Positions 9,401 through 18,091 of a stretch of DNA of 64,000 bases are shown here, one piece after another. Under the pieces are notes generated by a model. That model was not told the origin of the DNA. It did not search any database and worked only from the letters and a program-made list of their open reading frames with translations. Made by a program: the position numbers and the translations under genes. Each line of letters opens with the position of its first letter. The first letter of the stretch is position 1. The DNA is taken from the NCBI GenBank assembly GCA_041752115.1, contig JBGSHS010000177.1, forward strand, positions 1 through 64,000, given 5' to 3'. This stretch comes from JAJRVM01 sp041752115 (GTDB lineage: Bacteria > Planctomycetota > Planctomycetia > Pirellulales > Pirellulaceae).

Positions 9401-9497
9401 GACCATACGGTAACCGTTCACAGAACGACGTTGATTTGGCCGCGAGTTGGCACAGAAAGTCGCCTTTGGCGGACCGTGAACGGTTACGACCATACGA
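9401..9497. promoter_or_regulatory. 12-bp inverted repeat upstream of the DUF6807 gene
   Basis: GTAACCGTTCAC (9410-9421) and its exact complement GTGAACGGTTAC (9476-9487) form a perfect dyad around a 54-base loop. Each arm is flanked by the direct repeat GACCATACG (9401-9409 and 9488-9496). The structure lies between the enolase-superfamily gene and the start of the DUF6807 gene, so it could be a terminator, an attenuator or a paired operator. No protein partner can be named. Confidence 0.5.
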
Positions 9498-9514
9498 CAC
9501 GAGGATACTGCACC

Positions 9515-10789
9515 ATGATGTGTCTCCTGAGAACACTCCTCATCGTCAACCTGATCGTGCTGATGGTACGCACCGCCACGGCGGCAGAGTGTACCATCGA
9601 AGTTTCCGGCTCCAATGGTGTTCAACATCTTCAGGTTGCCGTGCCGCTCCCGGCGGATGGCAATCTGTCCAGATCGTGGTCACTCGTGGAAAAAGACCAA
9701 CCGGACTCTCGGATTCCAGCTCAGTTGATCTACGGCATCGCGGCCGATGGCAGCGTCGATCGCTCGTCGTGCCTGCTGCTCGCGACGATCCCGCCGCAAC
9801 AGGAGCCCAAGCAACTGCGCACCTTTGTGCTCGACGCTTCCGACGCAATATCCTCCGGCACCTGCTTCACCTTCGTCGATACGGAGCTCTCGCGCAGCCT
9901 GACGGAAACCGGCAGTGGTTCGCAGCAGACCCAGCCAGTCTGGCAATACAACTATCGGCCAATCGTCCTGACCTCACTGCCCGAAGACGACCCGCGACGA
10001 TCGCGCAGCTGTTATGTGCACCCGGTGTGGGGCATGGATGGCGAAGTGCTGACCGACGACTTTCCGGTCGACCATTATCATCATCATGGAATCTTCTGGA
10101 CGTGGCCTTATGTGCAGATCGGCGATCAGACGTATGATTCCTGGTTGGGGGGCCGCCTCGAGCAGCGGTTCATCCAGTGGCTCTCTGCAGACGCCGGAGC
10201 GGCGGCCGGAGTGCTGGGAGTGGAGAATGGCTGGTTTGTCGAGGAAAAGCAAGTGGCCGTCGAGCGCGTGTGGCTGCGTTCCTTCCGTTCGCAAAAAGAT
10301 TGCCGCGTGATGGACCTCGCACTGGTGATCACGGCTCTCGCGGAACCCATCGCCCTGCAGGGACGTGAAGAAAAGAGTTATGGCGGGTTCACGGTGCGCT
10401 ATCATGTGTCGCCACGGACCGATGCCACGGTGCGCGCAGCACAACAGACGCTCGGCTTCGGCGGCGACAATCCCGCGACGGGCCCCGATCTGGTCAACAC
10501 GCGTTTACCGTGGGCAGATCTCTCGTCCCAGTTCCCCGGCGCCACTTGTCGCTCCGGCGCCGCCGTGTTCATTCACCCTCGGCACCCCGACTATCCACCA
10601 ACCTGGCTCACGCGGACCTACGGGGCGCTGTGCGTCGGCTGGCCGGGCATCGAGCGTCATACCATTGCGGCCGGAGAATCGATCCGATTGGACTATCGGG
10701 TCTGGGTTCATCGCGGAGAGCCGACGTCAGATCAGCTCGATGCGCAGTATCGCACTTACTGCCAGACGCTGGAGGCACGCTGCCACTGA
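9515..10789 (+). CDS. Secreted DUF6807 (PmoA-like) protein
   Basis: ATG 9515 follows a GAGG at 9501 and gives a signal peptide ending near TATAAE. The body matches the DUF6807 family annotated as PmoA-like: the HYHHHGIFW histidine cluster near residue 190, then the FGG and YGG segments and a C-terminal RLDYRVWVHRGEP. Despite the name, nothing ties it to methane oxidation; in planctomycetes these proteins accompany sugar-degrading genes and resemble mutarotase-type beta-sandwiches. The His-rich motif could bind metal or a sugar. It is third in the run after Gfo/Idh/MocA and MR/MLE, though the dyad just upstream may give it separate control. Confidence 0.82.
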   Translation: MMCLLRTLLIVNLIVLMVRTATAAECTIEVSGSNGVQHLQVAVPLPADGNLSRSWSLVEKDQPDSRIPAQLIYGIAADGSVDRSSCLLLATIPPQQEPKQLRTFVLDASDAISSGTCFTFVDTELSRSLTETGSGSQQTQPVWQYNYRPIVLTSLPEDDPRRSRSCYVHPVWGMDGEVLTDDFPVDHYHHHGIFWTWPYVQIGDQTYDSWLGGRLEQRFIQWLSADAGAAAGVLGVENGWFVEEKQVAVERVWLRSFRSQKDCRVMDLALVITALAEPIALQGREEKSYGGFTVRYHVSPRTDATVRAAQQTLGFGGDNPATGPDLVNTRLPWADLSSQFPGATCRSGAAVFIHPRHPDYPPTWLTRTYGALCVGWPGIERHTIAAGESIRLDYRVWVHRGEPTSDQLDAQYRTYCQTLEARCH

Positions 10790-10981
10790 CCCACACCGCG
10801 CGGGCGCTACGACCGCCACATTCCATGTGACCGGACCAGTCGTCCCGGTTGGCCGGGCCGCCAGCACCCAGAGCTTGCATCTGACCCACAGTCAATTTTC
10901 TTGTCGCCCCATCTTTTTGTCCCCATGACTGCGGGACGTCCGCCCGCTGGCCCCTCCTCACGACACACCGATTACGTGGTA

Positions 10982-10998
10982 AACTAGGAAAACTAGTT
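10982..10998. promoter_or_regulatory. Short palindrome upstream of the BNR-protein gene
   Basis: AACTAG and CTAGTT flank a GAAAA spacer about 48 bases before the start of the next gene. This is an A/T-rich dip in GC-rich sequence and could be an operator or part of the promoter. Chance is not excluded. Confidence 0.25.
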
Positions 10999-11045
10999 GA
11001 ATTTCACCTTCTCAACTGACAGTGCCCCCGGATTGGAGCTTATCC

Positions 11046-14000
11046 ATGCCCAAGCGTCTGACGCTCGCTTTCCTGTTGGTGACGAGTCTGGCGGTCGCAG
11101 CACCGGCCGCGTTTGCCCAAGATAGTAATACCCCTCCAGACAAGACCCCTGGCCTCAACAGCGGACTGGTTGCAGAACTGCAGCTGCGCGGGCTCGGGCC
11201 AGCGTTCATGTCGGGACGCGTCTCGGATATTGCGGTCGATCCAGAGGATCGCCACACGTGGTATGTCTGCGCCGCGTCGGGGGGCGTTTGGAAGACGACG
11301 AACGCCGGCACGACCTGGGCACCGATCTTCGACGGTTACGGGTCGTATTCGATCGGTTGCGTGACCGTTGATCCGCGTAATCGTCACGTGGTGTGGGTCG
11401 GAACCGGCGAGAACAACAGTCAGCGGAGCGTGGGGTATGGCGACGGGGTGTACAAGTCGCTGGACGGTGGTGCCAGCTTCACCAACGTCGGGCTGGGCAG
11501 CTCGGAGCACATTGGGAAGATCGTGATCGATCCGCGCGATTCGAACATGGTGTATGTGGCTGCTCAGGGCCCGCTCTGGGCGGCGGGAGGCGACCGCGGG
11601 CTGTACAAGACAACCGATGGCGGTGCCACTTGGAACCTGATTCTGAACATCAGCGAGAACACGGGTGTTTCCGATCTGGTACAAGACCCGCGCGATCCCG
11701 ACACGCTCTATGCGACCACCTATCAGCGGCGGCGGCACGTCTGGACGTTGATCGACGGCGGCCCGGAATCGGCCATCTACAAGTCGGTCGATGGAGGTCA
11801 AACGTGGCGGAAGGTCACACGCGGATTGCCGGGGGTGGATCTGGGCCGCATCGCACTGGCGATCTCTCCGCAGCAGCCCGACGTCGTCTACGCTCTGGTG
11901 GAAGCCGCCGAGGACCAAGGGGGCTTCTTCCGCTCGTCCGATCGAGGGGAAACCTGGTCGAAGCAGAGCGGCTACATGTCCGCCAGTCCGCAGTATTATC
12001 AGGAGATCTTCGCCTGTCCGCACGTGTTTGATCGCGTCTATTCCCTGGACACGCTGCTGCATGTCACAGAAGACGGAGGCAAGACATTTCAGCCGCTGGG
12101 CGAACAATGGAAGCATGTGGACAATCACGCGTTGGTGATCGATCCGGCCGATGGCGACCACTTGCTGGTCGGCTGCGACGGGGGACTCTACGAGACCTGG
12201 GATCGGGGACAGTCATATCAGTTCAAGCCGAATCTGCCTCTGACGCAGTTTTACAAGATCGCCGTCGACAATGATGTTCCGTTCTACAACATCTACGGCG
12301 GCACCCAGGACAACGCGACGCAGGGAGGTCCGACTCGGACCCGAAGTGTCAACGGGATCGTCAACAGCGACTGGTTCATCACGGTCTTTGGCGACGGGTT
12401 CAAACCGGCCGTCGATCCGCAGGATCCGAACATCGTCTATTCTCAGTGGCAGTATGGCGGCCTGGTCCGCTACGACCGCCGCACCGGCCAGCGTACCGAC
12501 ATCAAGCCACAGGAAGACAAGGATGGCCCGCCATTGCGCTGGAACTGGGACTCGCCGATCCTGATCAGCCCTCATTCGCACACCCGGATCTACTACGGGT
12601 CGCAAATTCTGTTTCGCAGCAACGATCGAGGCGATTCATGGGAGGCGGTCAGTCCTGACCTGACGCGCAACATGGACCGCAATACGCTCAAGGTGATGGA
12701 GCGTGTGTGGGGAGTCGACACGGTCGCCAAGAACGACTCCACCTCCTTTTACGGCTCGATCACGACGATTGCCGAATCGCCGCTGGTCGATGGCCTGCTG
12801 TATGTCGGCACGGACGACGGACTGGTGCAGGTGAGCGAAGACGGCGGCCAGAACTGGCGAAAGATCGAGGAGTTCCCCACGCTCGATGTGCCCCAGTACA
12901 GCTTTGTGAGCGACATTGAAGCGTCACTGCACGATCCGAACACGGTCTATGTGGCGCTGTACAACTACAAGCGCGGCGACTTCAAGCCCTACCTGGTCCG
13001 CAGCACCGATCGCGGCCGGACTTGGATGTCGATCACGGGCGATCTTCCCGCACGCGGTTCCACCTACACGATCGCACAAGATCATGTGAAGCCTGAGCTG
13101 CTGTTTGCCGGGACCGAATTCGGCCTGTTCTTCACGCTCGACGGCGGTGTGAAGTGGATCAAGCTCAGCGGCGGCCTGCCCACGATCGCGGTCCGGGACC
13201 TGGAGATCCAGCGTCGCGAGAACGATCTGGCAGTCGGAACGTTTGGTCGCGGCTTCTATATCCTGGACGATTATTCGCCGCTGCGCGATTTGAACAACGA
13301 GTTGATTGAGAAGCCGGCACACATCTTTCCGATCAAGAAGTCGGCGATGTATATCCAGTCCGATCCGTTAGGAGGTGACGGCAAGGCGTTCCAGGGAGCC
13401 AGTTACTATACCGCTCCCAATCCGCCGTTCGGAGCCACGTTCACTTTCTATCTGAAGGAATCGCTCAAGACGAAAAAGAGCACGCGTCAGGAAAAGGATC
13501 GATCGCTCAGCCGGGAAGGCAAAGATGTCCCCTACCCCAGCTGGGAGGACCTGAAAGCCGAGGACCGCGAAGAAACGCCCAGCGCACTGCTGACCGTTCG
13601 GGACAGCGGCGGACAGGTCGTGCGCCAGATTCCCGTACCGGCCAGCCAAGGACTGCATCGCGCCACGTGGGACTTCCGCTATCCAGGTTTCACCCCCATC
13701 GCGCTCGACGGCGACGGCTATGGACCTATGGCGGTGCCCGGAACCTACACGGTCAGCCTGTCCACGCGTCTGGAAGGAACCGTCACGGAACTGGTCGGCG
13801 CGACCCCCTTTGAAGTCGAAGTATTGGGCACGTCATCACTCCCCGAAGGAGATCGGCAGGCGATCCTGGCCTTCCAGAAACAGACCGGCCAACTGCAGCA
13901 GGCGGTGATGGGTGCCTATCGAGTGGCTCAAGAGACCGCTGAACAGCTGCAGTACATCAAACGTGCAGTGGAAGTGGCACCGGGGGTCGATCCGGCCCTG

Positions 14001-14327
14001 GCTGTCGAAGCCCGCAAGCTGGAACTGCAGCTCCAGGACCTGCTGGAACAGTTCACCGGCGATCCTACCAAACCTCGGCGCAACGAACCGGGCATGCCCG
14101 GATTGATGGATCGCCTGCAGACCGTCGTGTACGGACACTGGTCGACGACGCAGGGCCCCACGGCTTCGCAGCGCAAGAACTACGACATCGCTGCCGAACA
14201 GTTCAGCCAACTGCTGGGCGACCTGACCAGACTGGTGGAAACCGATGTGGCCGCTCTGCTGAGAAAACTGGACGAAGCCGGTGTCGCCTGGACGCCGGGC
14301 CGAGGCCTTCCCAAATGGCCGCGATGA
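11046..14327 (+). CDS. Secreted BNR/VPS10-type beta-propeller protein
   Basis: A signal peptide (about residues 1-24, ending AFAQ) precedes roughly 700 residues of beta-propeller with at least ten Asp-box-like motifs of the form S-x-D-G-G-x-T-W (for example KTTDGGATWNL, KSVDGGQTWRK, RSSDRGETWSK, VSEDGGQNWRK). The number suggests two propellers, as in VPS10/sortilin-like and GH74-like proteins. The C-terminal 350 residues are a beta-sandwich-like region and then a helical, Gln-rich segment. Such proteins are often labelled glycosyl hydrolase, but no catalytic acid pair can be assigned. The stop codon overlaps the start of the sulfatase gene, so the two are translationally coupled and may act on the same polymer outside the cytoplasm. 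Confidence 0.83.
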   Translation: MPKRLTLAFLLVTSLAVAAPAAFAQDSNTPPDKTPGLNSGLVAELQLRGLGPAFMSGRVSDIAVDPEDRHTWYVCAASGGVWKTTNAGTTWAPIFDGYGSYSIGCVTVDPRNRHVVWVGTGENNSQRSVGYGDGVYKSLDGGASFTNVGLGSSEHIGKIVIDPRDSNMVYVAAQGPLWAAGGDRGLYKTTDGGATWNLILNISENTGVSDLVQDPRDPDTLYATTYQRRRHVWTLIDGGPESAIYKSVDGGQTWRKVTRGLPGVDLGRIALAISPQQPDVVYALVEAAEDQGGFFRSSDRGETWSKQSGYMSASPQYYQEIFACPHVFDRVYSLDTLLHVTEDGGKTFQPLGEQWKHVDNHALVIDPADGDHLLVGCDGGLYETWDRGQSYQFKPNLPLTQFYKIAVDNDVPFYNIYGGTQDNATQGGPTRTRSVNGIVNSDWFITVFGDGFKPAVDPQDPNIVYSQWQYGGLVRYDRRTGQRTDIKPQEDKDGPPLRWNWDSPILISPHSHTRIYYGSQILFRSNDRGDSWEAVSPDLTRNMDRNTLKVMERVWGVDTVAKNDSTSFYGSITTIAESPLVDGLLYVGTDDGLVQVSEDGGQNWRKIEEFPTLDVPQYSFVSDIEASLHDPNTVYVALYNYKRGDFKPYLVRSTDRGRTWMSITGDLPARGSTYTIAQDHVKPELLFAGTEFGLFFTLDGGVKWIKLSGGLPTIAVRDLEIQRRENDLAVGTFGRGFYILDDYSPLRDLNNELIEKPAHIFPIKKSAMYIQSDPLGGDGKAFQGASYYTAPNPPFGATFTFYLKESLKTKKSTRQEKDRSLSREGKDVPYPSWEDLKAEDREETPSALLTVRDSGGQVVRQIPVPASQGLHRATWDFRYPGFTPIALDGDGYGPMAVPGTYTVSLSTRLEGTVTELVGATPFEVEVLGTSSLPEGDRQAILAFQKQTGQLQQAVMGAYRVAQETAEQLQYIKRAVEVAPGVDPALAVEARKLELQLQDLLEQFTGDPTKPRRNEPGMPGLMDRLQTVVYGHWSTTQGPTASQRKNYDIAAEQFSQLLGDLTRLVETDVAALLRKLDEAGVAWTPGRGLPKWPR

Positions 14328-15841
14328 GGAACAACGTAAGGCCCCGTGGCCGACGATTCTCGACGGTGTTGGCAGTTCTACTGAGCATGCCAGCATTCGG
14401 CTCGCCGCCTGCGCGCGCTGAGTCCCCTGAGGGGAAGGCGAGCGTACGACGCAACGTGATCTTCGTGCTGAGCGACGATCACCGCTACGACTTCATGAGC
14501 TGCGTGCCACAATGCCCCAAGTTCCTGCAGACGCCTCATATGGATCGCATGGCGCGCGAAGGAGCACACCTGCTCAATGCGTTCGTCAGCACGTCTCTCT
14601 GCAGTCCCAGCCGCGCATCCATCTTGACCGGCCAGTACATGCATCACCACCAGGTCGTGGATAACCAGCGCGCGGTCCCCGCGGGGACCCTGTTCTTCCC
14701 GCAGCACCTGCAGCAAGCCGGCTACCAGACAGCGTTCGTTGGCAAATGGCATATGGGCCACGACAACGATGAACCACGTCCGGGCTTCGATCACTGGGTC
14801 AGTTTCCCCGGCCAGGGAGTCTATTTCGATCCCACGTTTAACATCAATGGCGAGCACCAGACACTGACCGGCTACACCAGCGACCTCCTCACCGACCAGG
14901 CGCTGCAGTGGCTCGATCAAAGGCAAGATCCGGCCAGGCCGTTCTTCCTGTATCTGTCGTACAAAGCGGTGCACTTTCCGTTTCAGCCCGCTCCGCGCCA
15001 TCACGGCCTTTACGAGAACGAACCGATCGCTTATCCGGAAACAATGGCCAACACCAGCCAGAACTATGCCTCCCAACCGCGGTGGGTCCGGGACCGCCGC
15101 TACAGCATTCACGGGATTGATCACATGCAGACCGGTCCGTTCGACAACGATCCCGTGCCCGACTTCGATGATCTGTATCGGCGTTATTGCGAGACCGTTC
15201 ATTCCCTTGATGAAAACCTGGGACGGGTCCTGACCTACCTGGACGAGCACCATCTCAGCGGCGACACCCTGGTCTTGTACATGGGTGACAATGGCTTCGC
15301 ACTCGGCGAACATGGTTTTTACGACAAACGCGATGCCTTTGAAATATCCATTCGCGTGCCGATGTTAGCTTATGCACCGGGTCTGATTCAGCCCGGCACC
15401 GCCGTGTCGCAGATGGTCCAGAATATTGACCTGGCGCCCACCATACTTGCCGCCTGTGGCATCAGCCCTCCTCAAGAGTCGCGTATGGATGGACGATCGA
15501 TGCTCGCCTTGCTGCAGGGACAACCGACCGACTGGCGCGATCACATTCTGTACGAGTACCACTGGGAGTGGAATTTCCCCGCCACACCGACCCAGTTTGC
15601 CATTCGCACAGACCGCTACAAGTACATCTTCTACCACGGGCACTGGGACGAGAATGGGCTGTACGATCTGCAGACGGACCCTCTGGAACGTCACAACCTG
15701 ATCAACGTGCCCGCCTTCGCTTCGCTGGCCCTATCGCTCCAGACTCAACTGTTCGACGAACTGGAGGCGTCCGGCGGTCTTAGCGTTCCCGTCCGTCGCC
15801 CGGCCGGCGAACGCCTCGATCAACGCAAACTCGGCCAATGA
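14324..15841 (+). CDS. Secreted sulfatase (alkaline-phosphatase superfamily, FGly type)
   Basis: The gene starts at ATG 14324, whose ATGA overlaps the preceding stop codon; ATG 14315 is an in-frame alternative. After a signal peptide, NVIFVLSDDHRYDF gives the N-terminal metal-binding aspartates. LCSPSRASILTG near residue 90 is the C-x-P-S-R maturation signature in which Cys becomes formylglycine, GKWHMGH supplies the active-site Lys and His, and MGDNGFALGEHG the second metal site. The 505-residue length is normal for type I sulfatases, which remove sulfate esters from polysaccharides such as algal glycans. Coupling to the BNR protein suggests a shared role; the substrate is unknown. Confidence 0.93.
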   Translation: MRNNVRPRGRRFSTVLAVLLSMPAFGSPPARAESPEGKASVRRNVIFVLSDDHRYDFMSCVPQCPKFLQTPHMDRMAREGAHLLNAFVSTSLCSPSRASILTGQYMHHHQVVDNQRAVPAGTLFFPQHLQQAGYQTAFVGKWHMGHDNDEPRPGFDHWVSFPGQGVYFDPTFNINGEHQTLTGYTSDLLTDQALQWLDQRQDPARPFFLYLSYKAVHFPFQPAPRHHGLYENEPIAYPETMANTSQNYASQPRWVRDRRYSIHGIDHMQTGPFDNDPVPDFDDLYRRYCETVHSLDENLGRVLTYLDEHHLSGDTLVLYMGDNGFALGEHGFYDKRDAFEISIRVPMLAYAPGLIQPGTAVSQMVQNIDLAPTILAACGISPPQESRMDGRSMLALLQGQPTDWRDHILYEYHWEWNFPATPTQFAIRTDRYKYIFYHGHWDENGLYDLQTDPLERHNLINVPAFASLALSLQTQLFDELEASGGLSVPVRRPAGERLDQRKLGQ

Positions 15842-15901
15842 GCGCGCTTCCGGTGGCCGCGGTCACGCAAACCGCGGGGAAGTAGAATGCGTACGGCGAT
15901 T

Positions 15902-15950
15902 CTCCCACGCTCTGCGCGAGCGTGGCTACTATCTGCGCGAGCGTGGCTAG
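15902..15950 (+). repeat. Dispersed palindromic repeat, partly duplicated copy
   Basis: TCCCACGCTCTGCGCGAGC, GTGGCTAC is followed at once by CTGCGCGAGCGTGGCTAG, so the second half of the unit is present twice. It matches the copies at 5709-5766 and 49591-49650 but lacks their GAAACGCCGAATT extension. It sits between convergent genes and could double as a transcription stop. Confidence 0.7.
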
Positions 15951-16477
15951 GAGCGCAGTTCCTTGACACGGCGCACATGCCGCTCGAGCCACTCATCGAC
16001 ACCGGAGCGCGTGGGGAACGCGGCCAGCATTCCGATCGTGCAGACGATGGCTAAGGCCAGGCTGTAGAGCTGTCCTTCGAGCATGTAAGCGACCAGGTTG
16101 CCAAACGCGGCCCCCTCCAAGATGGCACAGCCGACGATCAGTTTCGTCATGAACAACTGCAGCAGATTCCCTTCGTCGGTGTTGGGCAGCGTCGCGTGAA
16201 CCGTGTGTGACGGGGAGGTCCTGCCGCCCCGTGCAATCTTCTGACAGCCGACGTTGACGATCAGGACGGGTACGATGAGACGCGCGGGAATGCAGGCGAT
16301 GGCCAGAGCAGCCATTACCAGGCTGACCACAGCCTGCGGATCGAGAGGCCGCATGGGGGAGCCCAACACGCCGATTACAATCACCAGGAAGAAGAGGACT
16401 CCTGCCGCCAGAGCGCCGACAATGATCTGGCCGGTTCGAATCAATCCACTGCGGTCCATCGGGCCATTGGTTTGCAT
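15947..16477 (-). CDS. Integral membrane protein of unknown function
   Basis: The start at 16477 has AGGAG eight bases upstream. The 176-residue product shows four likely membrane segments: about residues 15-38 (IIVGALAAGVLFFLVIVIGVL), 47-72, 107-130 and 135-150. A short polar loop holds a conserved-looking NVGCQKIARG. It ends with a charged tail (WLERHVRRVKELRS). I recognise no family; the first helix resembles small planctomycete membrane proteins found alone. It is convergent with the sulfatase and about 260 bases downstream of the EboE-like gene on the same strand. Confidence 0.7.
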   Translation of the reverse strand: MQTNGPMDRSGLIRTGQIIVGALAAGVLFFLVIVIGVLGSPMRPLDPQAVVSLVMAALAIACIPARLIVPVLIVNVGCQKIARGGRTSPSHTVHATLPNTDEGNLLQLFMTKLIVGCAILEGAAFGNLVAYMLEGQLYSLALAIVCTIGMLAAFPTRSGVDEWLERHVRRVKELRS

Positions 16478-16736
16478 ACTGGTTGCTCCTGACCTTCATC
16501 ACTCGGTTTCACCAGACACCGCTGCGGGGCGCGCAGCCAAAGCAGAATGTTCGCCGTTCGACTTGCGTCACCGCCGCGCACTATCCCATCGGGCCGTACG
16601 ATTCAGTCGAGGGTTTCACCGCCAGCCGATTTGGCACTCAGAATTCGTCATTACATTCGTCTATTGGGTAACTCGTCCTTCGTCATTTCCTATAGGTGCG
16701 GCCGAATCGGCTGGCCATTCAGCCGCCGGCGATCGA

Positions 16737-17912
16737 TCAGCGTGTGTGCCACTGTGGCTGCTGCACCACCCACCTCATTTCCTGGGCGATTCCGTCGGCC
16801 AGCTGCTCGTGCCGCAGCGGATCGGGGAGCACACTCCAGGCGTAGGTTTCCACTTCGAAATGGACGAGCTCGTCGTGACGACCGGCCGCTTCCAGACAAC
16901 ATCGCACATGCCGCTGAGTCGTATCAATCACGCCGAACCGTTCCAGGTAGATCGGCACATGGAAGTGGACTCGCCATGTGCCACGCAGGTACTCCGGGTG
17001 TTGCCGAGCTGCGGCAATCGCCTCACCCAGGTCGTCAAAGAAAACCAGCGGATCCCCTTCGCTCAGCTGCATGGCGGTCTGATGCAGGTAGCGTTCCTCG
17101 ACGAACGACGCGAGCTGGTTGATCAGTTGCTCACGCCGCTGCCGATCAGCCTGCTGGAAATTCGCTTCCACGGCCGAGGAGATCTGTACCTTGCCGACTT
17201 GGATTCCCTGTTGAGCATATTGTGCGAGAACCTCGGCCTGATCTTCGAACATGACGGCCGCATGGCAGACGTCGTGACAGACGCGCAGGTACCGCCGCAA
17301 CTGATCGGCCTCCCGATCGTCCGACAGGAAACCGCGAAAGAACTGCTGGATATCCCTCCCGCACTGCAGGTAGCACCCAGGCTCGGGTTCCAGGCAGAGA
17401 TAGATCAGCCGGCCGGTGTCCGCTTCCAGTTGCGCCAGACGCTGCGCCACCGTGCGCAGATGGTGGCGAGCCGCCTGCAGCTGAGTGTCGCTCGGTGCCG
17501 GCTCCCGCCAGGCGATCGGAAGTGTGGAGATGCTCCCCTGAAGGCTCCCTGGCAGGAGGGCGTCGAGGAGATTAATCAGATCGAGCGTGTACTGCAGTCG
17601 TTCCGGTTCGAACCAGGTCGGATGGTAGACACGATGCTTGACCACCCGCTCGTGAAAATTCCCGTAGGGGAAGCCGTTGAGAGTGAAAGGAACCAGGCTG
17701 TGATCGGCGAGCCAGGCGGCGAGATCGGCCAGTGCGGCCGGGTCCCGCAATCGCTCCACGGCTGGCGCGGCGATCCACAATCCAACCCCCATAGGGTGGT
17801 CAGGACTGACGTGCTGCTTCACCGCCAGGCTGTATCGGCTCAAATTGTCGGTGAGCCCAACGAGATCACTCCCCGCGTGCACGTTCGTGCAGTATGCTAG
17901 CTGTCGCCCCAT
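16737..17912 (-). CDS. eboE: EboE-like metabolite traffic protein (TIM-barrel fold)
   Basis: ATG 17912 is chosen because AAGGAGAGG lies eleven bases upstream and the product then opens MGRQLAYCTNVHAG, the usual EboE start; the longer frame would add 29 unrelated residues. Other matching segments are GLWIAAPAVERL, PFTLNGFPYGNFH near residue 105, GSISTLPIAW, LCLEPEPGC with acidic barrel residues, and FHVPIYLERFG. EboE belongs to the xylose-isomerase-like barrels of the ebo gene set, tied to export or trafficking of metabolites such as the scytonemin precursor. None of eboA, B, C, D or F is nearby, so it is an orphan here and its substrate is open. Confidence 0.8.
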   Translation of the reverse strand: MGRQLAYCTNVHAGSDLVGLTDNLSRYSLAVKQHVSPDHPMGVGLWIAAPAVERLRDPAALADLAAWLADHSLVPFTLNGFPYGNFHERVVKHRVYHPTWFEPERLQYTLDLINLLDALLPGSLQGSISTLPIAWREPAPSDTQLQAARHHLRTVAQRLAQLEADTGRLIYLCLEPEPGCYLQCGRDIQQFFRGFLSDDREADQLRRYLRVCHDVCHAAVMFEDQAEVLAQYAQQGIQVGKVQISSAVEANFQQADRQRREQLINQLASFVEERYLHQTAMQLSEGDPLVFFDDLGEAIAAARQHPEYLRGTWRVHFHVPIYLERFGVIDTTQRHVRCCLEAAGRHDELVHFEVETYAWSVLPDPLRHEQLADGIAQEMRWVVQQPQWHTR

Positions 17913-18091
17913 GCGTTTGATTGCCTCTCCTTGTGCCGCGATTTGGCGATTCAGCGGAGTTCGGCCTTGTCCGCTGTCCGCGAATCCACCATAACTCAAT
18001 AAGCGTGTGCGTTATGCGTGATTTTAGCGACTTGGCACCGCCCGTGGTGACGTTCCCGCCACGAATTATTGCGCCCACTGCATCCTCAGTT

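Noticed and set aside
9515..10789. PmoA-like label as evidence of methane oxidation
   Set aside because: No other methane monooxygenase subunit is present, and the protein is a secreted DUF6807 member beside sugar genes.
16430..16445. T-loop-like GGTTCGAATC as part of a tRNA
   Set aside because: No acceptor, anticodon or D-arm pairing around it; it is inside a membrane-protein gene. Similar hits at 17607 and 25722 are also within genes.
16254..17900. 548-codon plus-strand frame
   Set aside because: It is the opposite strand of the EboE-like gene, which has a good ribosome binding site and family motifs.
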